Positions 45,781 to 53,066 of a stretch of 64,000 nt of DNA are shown piece by piece. The DNA is taken from the NCBI RefSeq assembly GCF_963676485.1, contig NZ_OY781114.1, forward strand, positions 3,488,501 to 3,552,500. The letters run 5' to 3'. Source of the DNA: an uncultured Cohaesibacter sp. (GTDB taxonomy: Bacteria > Pseudomonadota > Alphaproteobacteria > Rhizobiales > Cohaesibacteraceae). How positions within the stretch are numbered: position 1 is the stretch's first letter; each line of letters starts with the position of its first letter. The notes beneath the pieces were generated by a model. The model searched no databases. It was not told the DNA's origin and saw nothing but the letters and a program-made list of their open reading frames with translations. Position numbers and translations under genes: made by a program.

Positions 45781-45950
45781 TGGGAAAGGCCAAACACTCA
45801 CCGTCTTTACGCTATCCTCGCTCCATGGGCATCAATTGGAACATAGAGCGCAAGCACGACCCGAAAGGGCGCCCGCAGATTGCGTATTCCATTGGCAAGA
45901 ATCTGAGCAACCATGTGACGTTGCCTCCAGTGCGGGGGTGGTTTCAATGA
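45780..45950 (+). CDS. 56-residue basic prophage protein
   Basis: ATG 45780 overlaps the previous stop (TGATG), and the stop overlaps the next ATG (ATGA at 45947). The sequence is basic and polar with a Trp near each end (MGINWNIERKHDPKGRPQIAY ... VRGWFQ). No domain recognised. The tight overlaps on both sides are good evidence that it is expressed. Confidence 0.55.
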   Translation: MGKAKHSPSLRYPRSMGINWNIERKHDPKGRPQIAYSIGKNLSNHVTLPPVRGWFQ

Positions 45951-46177
45951 AAGTCTATTATCCAGGTCTTGTCATTAGGGCCAATGAGATTGGCTTGGTC
46001 ACCAACAAGGCCTTTCTCGATGCATGCCAGGAGCTAATTGACGCAGAAGCCGGTGTTGATGTCGGCTCGGTCTATACGCATCATCTGGGAGACATACTGC
46101 CCCTTGGAGATGCTGCGACAGCGCTCTTTAGGAAGATCCATGACTGGCGTATGGGAGGCGAGAGAAATGATAGGTGA
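45947..46177 (+). CDS. 76-residue prophage protein
   Basis: ATG 45947 overlaps the preceding stop by four bases. Helical, acidic in the middle (AFLDACQELIDAEAGVDVG) with a basic end. No family recognised. It overlaps the next gene by 11 bases. Part of the early-right operon between the CII-position gene and the replication protein. Confidence 0.55.
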   Translation: MKVYYPGLVIRANEIGLVTNKAFLDACQELIDAEAGVDVGSVYTHHLGDILPLGDAATALFRKIHDWRMGGERNDR

Positions 46178-46433
46178 GAGGCCGTTTCGTCAGGAGACTT
46201 GTCAAAGAGAGTTTGTTCAATGCAACAGCCTTTCGGAGGCTTGCGAACGCTGGCTGTCTTGTCCCTATCCCCGGATAGAGAAATCACATCGGTCAATTTT
46301 ATTGATGAGCTATGTTCAGAGCGGGCTTGGAAACAGAGAAAACTTGGCTCTGGTCTTTCCGTCAGCAGGCATGTGTGGCCGGTTTGTTGATGCGGTTGCT
46401 ATGGCAGCCGTAGAGGGGAGGGCCAAATGCTGA
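46167..46433 (+). CDS. 88-residue Cys-containing prophage protein
   Basis: ATG 46167 with GGCGAGAGAA upstream. Four cysteines in the first ~32 residues (ETCQREFVQCNSLSEACERWLSC) could bind metal. No domain recognised. Its stop overlaps the nuclease gene's ATG by seven bases. Confidence 0.5.
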   Translation: MIGERPFRQETCQREFVQCNSLSEACERWLSCPYPRIEKSHRSILLMSYVQSGLGNRENLALVFPSAGMCGRFVDAVAMAAVEGRAKC

Positions 46434-46813
46434 GAACAGCTGTCGTGCTTCTATCGCTCAGTGTGGCGGCATCATCGGTGGCCATGCCTGTTTGTGGTTT
46501 CAGCAATAGAGTTACGTGTGTTGTCGATGGTGATACTTTCTGGCTCGGTGGCGTTAAATATCGCTTAGAGGGAGTGGATGCACCCGAAACGCATGGGAAG
46601 TGTCGCAATGAACGTAGATTTGCAAAGAAGGCCTCTGAAGCTCTGAGTAGCTTTCTAGGGCGCGGAAAGATGCAATTGACCACTTACGGGCGTGGATACT
46701 ATGGGCGCGTCCTCGTGAGAGCCTCTATCGGTGGCGTAGATGCTGGTGAATGGCTTATCGAGAATGGTCTTGCCAGGCGGTGGCCTGATGGCAAGAAATG
46801 GTGGTGCCAATGA
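46427..46813 (+). CDS. Exported SNase-like (thermonuclease family) nuclease
   Basis: 128 residues with a signal peptide (about 1-20, ending VAM-P) and a short staphylococcal-nuclease OB fold: VVDGDTFWLGGVKYRLEGVDAPET (32-55), then YYGRVLVRASIGG. The catalytic triad equivalents Arg46, Glu54 and Arg94 are all present. In this prophage it sits just before the replication gene, an odd place for a secreted nuclease; it may degrade DNA in the periplasm or outside the lysogen. Confidence 0.85.
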   Translation: MLRTAVVLLSLSVAASSVAMPVCGFSNRVTCVVDGDTFWLGGVKYRLEGVDAPETHGKCRNERRFAKKASEALSSFLGRGKMQLTTYGRGYYGRVLVRASIGGVDAGEWLIENGLARRWPDGKKWWCQ

Positions 46814-47691
46814 GTGTCAAGGTATCTACATGGGCTTGGGAACTCCAGTGCGTGAAAGGCATGACCAAGCTAGTCTTGATGGCACTGGCGGACAGCGCTG
46901 ATGATGATGGCTTCTGCTGGCCTAAACTCGATACGATTGCGTCAAAGGCCAGTACGTCGCGGAGCACTGTAAAGAGGGCTATCAAGGAATTGGCAGACCT
47001 CAATTTGCTCTCTGTAGAGCATCGTGAGCGCGAAAATGGAGCCAGTGCGACCAATTATTACTGGGTAAATGTAGGCCATAACCCCGACTTGTATGCGCAA
47101 GATGTAGAGGGGGCCAAAATGAACCCCTCTAGAACATCTGAAGAACAAACAGAGCAGGGAGGGGTTCAAAATGAACCGGGGGAGGGGGTCACCTGTGACC
47201 CGGGGAGGGGTTCAATGGTGAACCCCCATAATGAACCGTCATTTAAACCGTCAATTACTTCCCCCCTACCCCCCAAGGCGGGGGGTGGCGCTGCGCTGGC
47301 TGACAAAAACTGGAAAGAGCTTTGTGAAAAATGGGAATTGCGTTTGGGCGATAGCTTCGAGCAGGCCAAGCGACCATGGGCAAGTCTGGACTATCCCGAG
47401 AGATGCTTTGCGGTCGCTCATGCGAAAGCCTTCCAAAAGGACAATCCGAAGGTCTATTTGAAAACCTATTTGCGGAACAAACGCTGGCAAAGCTACGAGC
47501 AAGCCGCCCAGAAAACCAATCAAGGCCAGTTTGTTTTTATCGAAAAAGGATCGCCGCAGTGGGCCGCGTGGAGCAGAGCAAAAGGAGGAGCGATCTTTGC
47601 AAGCTTCAACAAAGATCACAGGAAGTTCGGCTGCTATCAGCGGACACTCTGGCCTCAGAAGAAAGAGGATGATAACAAACTGGCAGGTTAG
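46810..47691 (+). CDS. Phage replication initiator/O-like helix-turn-helix protein
   Basis: 293 residues. The N-terminal winged helix (about 1-85: WELQCVKGMTKLVLMALADSADDDGFCWPKLDTIASKASTS) is typical of phage replication proteins of the O/DnaD-like class. A Gly/Glu/Asn/Pro-rich linker (about 100-160) and a C-terminal domain ending near KEDDNKLAG follow. The ATG at 46810 overlaps the nuclease stop; one at 46798 is possible. The linker DNA carries palindromes and direct repeats that look like the origin, the same arrangement as lambda O. Confidence 0.7.
   Translation: MSVKVSTWAWELQCVKGMTKLVLMALADSADDDGFCWPKLDTIASKASTSRSTVKRAIKELADLNLLSVEHRERENGASATNYYWVNVGHNPDLYAQDVEGAKMNPSRTSEEQTEQGGVQNEPGEGVTCDPGRGSMVNPHNEPSFKPSITSPLPPKAGGGAALADKNWKELCEKWELRLGDSFEQAKRPWASLDYPERCFAVAHAKAFQKDNPKVYLKTYLRNKRWQSYEQAAQKTNQGQFVFIEKGSPQWAAWSRAKGGAIFASFNKDHRKFGCYQRTLWPQKKEDDNKLAG
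47163..47286. other. Candidate prophage replication origin inside the initiator gene
   Basis: Within 125 bases: GGTTCA-AAA-TGAACC (47163-47177); GGTCAC-CT-GTGACC (47187-47200); GGGGTTCA-ATGG-TGAACCCC (47207-47226); tandem direct repeats ACCGTCATTTA and ACCGTCAATTA (47235-47245, 47247-47257) beside an AT-rich piece; and ACCCCCC-AAGGC-GGGGGGT (47268-47286). Spacing between palindrome centres is about 23 bases. This resembles iterons plus an unwinding element. Confidence 0.55.
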
Positions 47692-47796
47692 CGGCGCACC
47701 ACGCAGCAGCTAGCCCATTGGGAAGAGGCAAAATGCCCACCCAGAGAATTGCGGAAGCCAGCACACCCAAGACCATCAAAACAGAAGGCTTGGGAT

Positions 47797-48039
47797 ATGA
47801 AGAGTAAAAGAACGGGGCCAACGCCCTCAGACCTGATTTACCGCGCAAAGGCGAAGGAACTGCGGCGCGGAGACTATGACCCCGACCTTTTCAGGATGCG
47901 GGCGTCAGACCTGCCATACGAGCTTATCGCCAAGAGGCTGGGCGTTTGTCGCAGTGACATTGTGGCCCGGGCGCGTGTGGTCTATCGACAATTTCCAGAA
48001 CCTAAAGATCAGTTTCAGCAGGAGCCTTTCCATGCTTGA
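47797..48039 (+). CDS. 80-residue putative helix-turn-helix protein
   Basis: ATG 47797, basic N-terminus (MKSKRTGPTPSDLIYRAKAKELRRGD), then a helix-turn-helix-like stretch LPYELIAKRLGVCRSDIVARARVV (about 41-64). It overlaps the next gene by eight bases. A 24-codon frame at 47733-47807 with a ribosome site overlaps its start but is too short to call. Probably a late or replication regulator. Confidence 0.5.
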   Translation: MKSKRTGPTPSDLIYRAKAKELRRGDYDPDLFRMRASDLPYELIAKRLGVCRSDIVARARVVYRQFPEPKDQFQQEPFHA

Positions 48040-48631
48040 TTGGGCTGATGCAGAGAGCAAGGCAGCTCGCGAAAAGGCTATGCGGAAACCATCTTGCAGG
48101 CAGGTGGAAGAAACCAATGCGGCGCTGGCCAGTGAACGGGATCTGACGCGGGTGACGGTAGAAAACCCTGATGGCAGAGGTTCCATGGAACGGGTCACAA
48201 AGCGTGTGCGTGATCCGATTGAAAATCTTTACAGTCAGGGCAAGCTGGACGATGCCCAGCACAAGGCGGCGCATATGGTCCGCCGAGCGGTTGAGGGCAT
48301 GGGCACCAGCATTGGCTCCGTTGATCCCGAGCGCATTCGCGTGGATGGTGGCAGGGCTGGCGATCCTGCCATCTACATGCTGGAAGCCGCTGAAACCTTG
48401 CGTCGTGTACAAAAGGCCGTTGAGGCGGAAATGGGCAAGGAAGGCTGGGCGATTGTGCGCCGGGTGGCGGGATATGGCGAAGCCCTATCCGTGGTGGCAA
48501 TGGACTTTGCTGTGTCTCTGGATGATCTCAAGAATGGCGGTGTGAGCCGGGAAGCGAGAGCCTATGCAAGCCGAGCTTTGCAGAGGGGACTGAATTGTGT
48601 GGTGGGCGAATTTGGCATGTCAGGAAGCTGA
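48032..48631 (+). CDS. DUF6456-like prophage protein, possible late regulator
   Basis: 199 residues from ATG 48032. The middle (DPIENLYSQGKLDDAQHKAAHMVRRAVEG ... KEGWAIVRRVAGYGEALSVVAMDFA) resembles DUF6456-type segments found in alphaproteobacterial regulators and phages. The basic ends and position at the end of the early-right operon, before the structural genes, suggest a late-gene activator or antiterminator. Assignment tentative. Confidence 0.5.
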   Translation: MLDWADAESKAAREKAMRKPSCRQVEETNAALASERDLTRVTVENPDGRGSMERVTKRVRDPIENLYSQGKLDDAQHKAAHMVRRAVEGMGTSIGSVDPERIRVDGGRAGDPAIYMLEAAETLRRVQKAVEAEMGKEGWAIVRRVAGYGEALSVVAMDFAVSLDDLKNGGVSREARAYASRALQRGLNCVVGEFGMSGS

Positions 48632-48707
48632 TGTGTCAAGACTTCCTTTTCAAAATTCGAATGCCATTGAAAATGGCCGCTCGCAGTGGCATGCCGCATA
48701 GTCTCTG

Positions 48708-50036
48708 CTATAGCAGTTCCAGCTCAGCAATCTCATGCTGATGATACATTTGCGTCAGATTGTTATGCCTGATACGGAACTGGCTACGCTTTTTGGCCAC
48801 GGGGTTTGCGCTTGAGGCCTGCTCAAGCTTGATGCCGGGGTCATAATACACAACTCCGTTTGAAATTGCGCTCAAGAATAGTGTCAGATCAGTCTTTTCG
48901 CAAAGCAAGATTCTCGGACCAAACCGATATTCAGGGGGCGGATTTTGAAACAGGGAAGGCACATATGCAGCTTGCGCGTGCTTTCTGTTCCAATGGTCTA
49001 TAATGCCAGTGAATTTCCACAGCGCAGCAACCTCGTCGTTTTGGTCGAGAAGGGCTACACCACCATTCATGTCTGTGATTTTGGATGTGGTGGCATCATA
49101 GCCGACCATCCGCAACTTCAGGCCTGTCTCTGCATGGGCCGGGCGGGTGCAGGAATAGACACCCCCAAAATTGATCCGGTCCGGCTTTCCGCTTTTGTCC
49201 GGATATCCATAGCGGCGAAGGAAATCGGCTACACCATTTTCTCTGTAAATCCCGCCTGTTGGCTCGGGTGTCATCAGCGTTACAACGCTTTTCGGCGTGA
49301 ACGTCTCGAAGTCATTCACGCCGTACTGCTTGATTTCCCAACCGAGATAGTCCGGTTCGGAATACCCGTTTGGAGAAATACCAAGCTCTGCCTCCAACGT
49401 GTATCCCCCTCCGTTGCGTGCTCTGTAAGGATGGGGGAGGCCATCGGGGCCAATTTTTTGTGATGGTATCCAGTGTTTGCGGTATATGCCTGTCAGAGCC
49501 TCCAGAAGCTGCTCGCGTGTGTTTCCAAAGTTGGAAGCATCAGGAATCTTGAGAAATACTCCGGCCTCTTCCCAGTCATCCTGAGCATAAACGGCGTTGG
49601 CCAAAGCACTGCCCGCCTCCGCAGCATATCCCAGAACCTTGCCGTCTTTAGTAACGCCGATAAAAAGTACGCGTCCCTCATCCCTTACCCGCATTATGTC
49701 GCCGGGAGAGCTCTTGCATCCCCTTAGAAAACCGGACATGCGAACTTCGGGATATTTTGGATACAGGATGAGCTGGGCATTTGGAGCCTTGTGCTTTCCG
49801 GTTTCGTCAATCCAATAGAAATCGACAGGTGCCTTTGCGCGATCCCGTACACTACCGGCAACATCGTTGTCGTCCGTCTGGACTTTTCCGTGCGGAATGA
49901 TGTTCAGGACTGAAAAATCCCCGCCCAAGTAGACCTGGTTTTTGGAATTGTCATTTGGAGCCAGTTTTTTCGCGTAGATTAGCGTGGCGCCATCTTGCCG
50001 CATTAAGCCGCCAAGCGTTTCAAGGGTGTCGATCAT
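48708..50036 (-). CDS. MvaI/BcnI-type restriction endonuclease
   Basis: 442 residues from ATG 50036. The C-terminal half contains GGYTLEAELGISPNGYSEPDYLGWEIKQYG, matching the MvaI/BcnI active-site region (Glu of LEAELGI, Asp and E-x-K of PDYLGWEIK). MvaI-type enzymes cut CCWGG and BcnI-type cut CCSGG as monomers; the exact site is not readable. The N-terminal ~220 residues are extra and may bind DNA. Overlaps vsr by four bases; convergent with the early-right operon. Confidence 0.85.
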   Translation of the reverse strand: MIDTLETLGGLMRQDGATLIYAKKLAPNDNSKNQVYLGGDFSVLNIIPHGKVQTDDNDVAGSVRDRAKAPVDFYWIDETGKHKAPNAQLILYPKYPEVRMSGFLRGCKSSPGDIMRVRDEGRVLFIGVTKDGKVLGYAAEAGSALANAVYAQDDWEEAGVFLKIPDASNFGNTREQLLEALTGIYRKHWIPSQKIGPDGLPHPYRARNGGGYTLEAELGISPNGYSEPDYLGWEIKQYGVNDFETFTPKSVVTLMTPEPTGGIYRENGVADFLRRYGYPDKSGKPDRINFGGVYSCTRPAHAETGLKLRMVGYDATTSKITDMNGGVALLDQNDEVAALWKFTGIIDHWNRKHAQAAYVPSLFQNPPPEYRFGPRILLCEKTDLTLFLSAISNGVVYYDPGIKLEQASSANPVAKKRSQFRIRHNNLTQMYHQHEIAELELL

Positions 50037-50491
50037 GCCGCTGTTCCCCTTATCTCGAACTTGTTGGCTTCGCTCTGAAGCCATAGAGCCAGAGCAGTTG
50101 CAACTTCTTCGATATCGAGTCTCGCTTTCCCTTTTAGCGCGCACTCCCACACAAGCGCAACACGCCAGCCCGCCGCCTGCAGGTTTTTCTGTACCTGCTG
50201 ATCGCGTTCGATATTACCTGAAATCTTGGCTTGCCAAAAATCAGTCCGGGTTGCAGGCAAGCGGAACAAGTGGCAATCGTGTCCATGCCAGAAGCAGCCA
50301 TTTACAAACACGACCGCATTCCACTTCGGGAAAACCATGTCTGGTTTCCCCTGCAAGTCTCTCGCATGAAGGCGATAACGAAAACCGGCCTTGTGTAATG
50401 CCTTGCGCACCATAAGCTCTGGCTTTGTATCCTTGCCCCTGATGCCGGACATCATCCGGCTTCGCACGTCGGCAGATACAATGTCAGCCAT
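50033..50491 (-). CDS. vsr: Very short patch repair endonuclease Vsr
   Basis: Nicks 5' of T in T-G mismatches arising from deaminated 5-methylcytosine, starting repair. 152 residues with the family signature MSGIRGKDTKPELMVRKALHKAG, catalytic Asp in KPDMVF (about residue 51), VFVNGCFWHGHDCHLF (zinc and His residues) and the final WRVALVWECALKG. Lies between dcm (8-base overlap) and the endonuclease (4-base overlap), a standard companion of cytosine-C5 methylation. Confidence 0.95.
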   Translation of the reverse strand: MADIVSADVRSRMMSGIRGKDTKPELMVRKALHKAGFRYRLHARDLQGKPDMVFPKWNAVVFVNGCFWHGHDCHLFRLPATRTDFWQAKISGNIERDQQVQKNLQAAGWRVALVWECALKGKARLDIEEVATALALWLQSEANKFEIRGTAA

Positions 50492-51722
50492 TTGCTACGG
50501 ATTTTTTCTGTTCAGCTTCTGCTGGTTCACTTCGCGGCAACCAAGGGCTCATTGCTTCAGCAATGGCTTCCACTACGGGAACAACAACAGCATTACCGAA
50601 TTGTTTGTATGCCTGCGTGTCTGAAACAGGAATTTCCCAGACCCTGTTTCCGCGATCAAACCCCATAAGGCGGGCACATTCTTTCGGTGTCAGGCGGCGC
50701 GGGCGCTTGCCTTTGCCCTGATCAATCAGGATCTCGGAACCATCCTTATAATACCTTGCAGAGAGCGTTCTTGCTACATCGCCAGCCCCAACGAGCCCAA
50801 AGCCGAATCCGTTGCCTTTGGCTGAATGCTTTTTCTTGTAGTCCTGAAGATATTGCCAAAGCTTTGGAGACAGGGTGTATTTTTCATCAACCTCCGGCAG
50901 TAAAACGCTGCCCATTGTCGGGGCTGGTCCTTCGGGGAAACTGATGTCATCAAAGGAAAAACCGGTTTTGTGGTCGAGGAAGCCTGCAATAAAGATCCGT
51001 TCCCTGCCTTGAGGAACCCAAGGTCTTGCGCTTAATACCCGGGTTTCAATCTTGTAGCCGAGCTCATCTTGTAGGACGCGCATTATCGTCTCGAAGGTCC
51101 GACCTTTGTCGTGACGCTGAAGATTTTTTACATTCTCCAAAAGAAAGGCTTTCGGTTGATGATGCTTGATAATCTTGGCAACTTCGAAGAAAAGGGTCCC
51201 CTGAGTTGCATCAAGAAAGCCATGTGGCCTTCCCAAGGCATTTTTCTTTGAAACACCTGCTATCGAAAATGGCTGGCATGGAAAACCGGCCAGAAGGACG
51301 TCATGGGCAGGAATGCGGGAGAGTGCCTCTTCGTCTGCTGTGTACTCACGGATATCTCCTGCGAATACATGCTCCTCATCTTCGGGGAAATTCTTCCGGT
51401 AGGTTTCTGCAGCATACTTGTCCCACTCGCTGGTGAAAACGCATTTCCCGCCGATATTTTCGAAGCCGACCCTTAGCCCTCCTATACCCGCGAAGAGGTC
51501 AATAAACCGGAACCTCTCAGGGGTCGATGCCTTGCGCTTTTGATTGGCAAGTTTTTCAAGCAGATCAAGAGCAAGAGGGGAAGGTGAGCAGGTTCCGTTT
51601 TCGTGCCGGTAAGCAGAACGCAGTGAGACCTTTGTGATTTCGGCAGTTTCTTCAAGTGTCAAGCCAGCAAGCTCCCGTAACCGTGTGAACTCGGTTTTTG
51701 TTTCGATTTTCAATGCCGTCAT
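50484..51722 (-). CDS. dcm: DNA cytosine-C5 methyltransferase with N-terminal HTH
   Basis: 412 residues. The N-terminal ~60 form a helix-turn-helix (LRELAGLTLEETAEITKVSLRSAYRHENG). The catalytic part has motif I FIDLFAGIGGLRVGFENIGG (about 72-91), motif IV GFPCQPFS with nucleophile Cys, motif VI ENVKN, motif VIII QGRERIF and motif X KQFGNAVVVP. Protects the host site from the adjacent endonuclease. HTH-bearing methyltransferases (M.EcoRII, M.SsoII type) repress their own promoter, and a perfect palindrome lies just upstream. Confidence 0.93.
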   Translation of the reverse strand: MTALKIETKTEFTRLRELAGLTLEETAEITKVSLRSAYRHENGTCSPSPLALDLLEKLANQKRKASTPERFRFIDLFAGIGGLRVGFENIGGKCVFTSEWDKYAAETYRKNFPEDEEHVFAGDIREYTADEEALSRIPAHDVLLAGFPCQPFSIAGVSKKNALGRPHGFLDATQGTLFFEVAKIIKHHQPKAFLLENVKNLQRHDKGRTFETIMRVLQDELGYKIETRVLSARPWVPQGRERIFIAGFLDHKTGFSFDDISFPEGPAPTMGSVLLPEVDEKYTLSPKLWQYLQDYKKKHSAKGNGFGFGLVGAGDVARTLSARYYKDGSEILIDQGKGKRPRRLTPKECARLMGFDRGNRVWEIPVSDTQAYKQFGNAVVVPVVEAIAEAMSPWLPRSEPAEAEQKKSVANG

Positions 51723-51737
51723 CCCGAATCTAAAACT

Positions 51738-51754
51738 GTGTCATTTTTTGACAC
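51738..51754. promoter_or_regulatory. Palindromic operator candidate upstream of dcm
   Basis: GTGTCA-TTTTT-TGACAC, perfect six-base arms, 15 bases before the dcm ATG. Suitable target for the methyltransferase's HTH domain. It differs from the phage GTGTA-N4-TACAC operators. Confidence 0.5.
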
Positions 51755-52125
51755 CTTGGCACAGGTTGACTCAGGTGGCAAATGTATTTGTTCTCTCTAT
51801 GTTCCTTATAGCGGAATTCCGCACAGATAAATGTTTGACCGCTCATCGGGTGATCCGTTCAAACGATGTTGTCCAGATCCTCTCCCAGAGATATGGCAAT
51901 CCGATTGAGTGCGGCAACGCTGCTTCGTGACGCAATATGGATTTGTAAGTGCCTGCTGTTCCTTAAGCTTCACTCATTTTGAGCATGCATGCGCAAGATG
52001 CTCACAGCAATGCAGAGAATTTTTGCCATGGGTGACACCTTAAGGATACCCTTTCGGCACAATCAAAAAATGCGCCCGGGCCGGAAACGGTTGCCGGGCA
52101 TTTTTGTAAGCCGTTTGGCTCGGTC
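51755..52125. other. Intergenic region with terminators between dcm and the terS side
   Basis: About 370 bases. Imperfect hairpin GCGCCCGGG ... CCGGGC with A-run and T-run flanks (about 52065-52105) and GGTC-TCAG-GACC followed by GGGCCTTTTTC (52122-52145) look like bidirectional terminators. GAGCAT ... ATGCTC (about 51980-52002) is a weak palindrome. A packaging (pac/cos) site would be expected in this part, but none can be identified. Confidence 0.45.
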
Positions 52126-52401
52126 TCAGGACCGGGCCTTTTTCGTTGGCATGCCCCAAGCAGGTAGATTGACGTCCTTGCCTGCTTGTGGGTTCGCTGT
52201 TGGATGAGGGGTCATGTCCTCACCAAGAGACGATAGCGCCTCTGAGATAGCGTCCTCGATGCTGGCCAAGGCCTGTGCATGAGGTTTGGCAGGATGGACG
52301 CCAAGAGCAACCCTGCGCTGACGCCAGAAAGACCGGCTGTCGCGCAGATCTTTAACCAGAGCCTCTCGTTGTGAGGGGGAAACTTCCTTTTTCCATTTCA
52401 T
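52126..52401 (-). CDS. 91-residue hypothetical prophage protein
   Basis: ATG 52401 (GGAG nine bases before), start MKWKKEVSPSQREALVKDLR, a basic region RSFWRQRRVALGVHPAKPHAQ, then a helix ASIEDAISEALSSLGEDM. The frame continues upstream without a conserved start. Opposite strand to the adjacent terS. No family recognised. Confidence 0.45.
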   Translation of the reverse strand: MKWKKEVSPSQREALVKDLRDSRSFWRQRRVALGVHPAKPHAQALASIEDAISEALSSLGEDMTPHPTANPQAGKDVNLPAWGMPTKKARS

Positions 52402-52550
52402 GGTTTTGTTCTCCAAATGTTCTCTTTTCTTTAAAGCGATGCATTGGAGTGGAGTCAAGAGAATGTCAGACGATAGAGAGCTGGTGGCGTTGCAAAAGTT
52501 GACAGCTATCGCGCACGCGCGCGGTTCTGAGTGAAGCGAGGTACTGGGAT

Positions 52551-53066
52551 ATGGTGAAGAAGAAAAAGCCTCGACAGCCCTATGTTCTTTCAAAGGCAAA
52601 GTGGCAGGAGATTTTAGCGGAGATCATGGAAGGCCAGAGTCTCAATAGCATCTGCAAGAGAGAGGGCATGCCAAAGGCGGCAACTGTTTACAAGGCATTG
52701 GCAAAAGATCCCGAGAAGCAGAAGGAATACACGCTTGCTTGTGATATTCGCCTAGAGACGCGGCTTGATGAGATCATCGACATTGCAGACGATGGCTCCA
52801 ATGACTGGATGGAACGCAAGACCAAAAGCGGGGATGTGATCACGGTTGTTGATCATGAGCATGTGACGCGCTCCAAGCTTCGGATTGAAGCGCGACAGTG
52901 GGAAGCTGCCAAGCTGAAGCCCAAGAAATACGGAGTGCCCGCACAAATGGTGCTGGTCAAAGACGCTGACGAGGAAGGCGGACCGGCCAAGCCTCGGTCT
53001 ACTGAGGAAATCAAAGCGGCTATCATTGAGTTGATGGCACAGAGCAAGGCCAAGAAAGACAAATGA
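52551..53066 (+). CDS. terS: Terminase small subunit
   Basis: 171 residues. Basic start (VKKKKPRQPYVLSKAKWQEILAEIMEGQSLNSICKREGMPKAATVYKAL) with a helix-turn-helix that recognises the packaging site, then an oligomerisation helix (DIRLETRLDEIIDIADDG). The stop overlaps the terL ATG by four bases. First gene of the morphogenesis cluster. Confidence 0.88.
   Translation: MVKKKKPRQPYVLSKAKWQEILAEIMEGQSLNSICKREGMPKAATVYKALAKDPEKQKEYTLACDIRLETRLDEIIDIADDGSNDWMERKTKSGDVITVVDHEHVTRSKLRIEARQWEAAKLKPKKYGVPAQMVLVKDADEEGGPAKPRSTEEIKAAIIELMAQSKAKKDK

Noticed and set aside
47733-47807. 24-codon open frame with GAAGAGG upstream, overlapping the next start
   Set aside because: Plausible leader peptide but too short to support from sequence alone.
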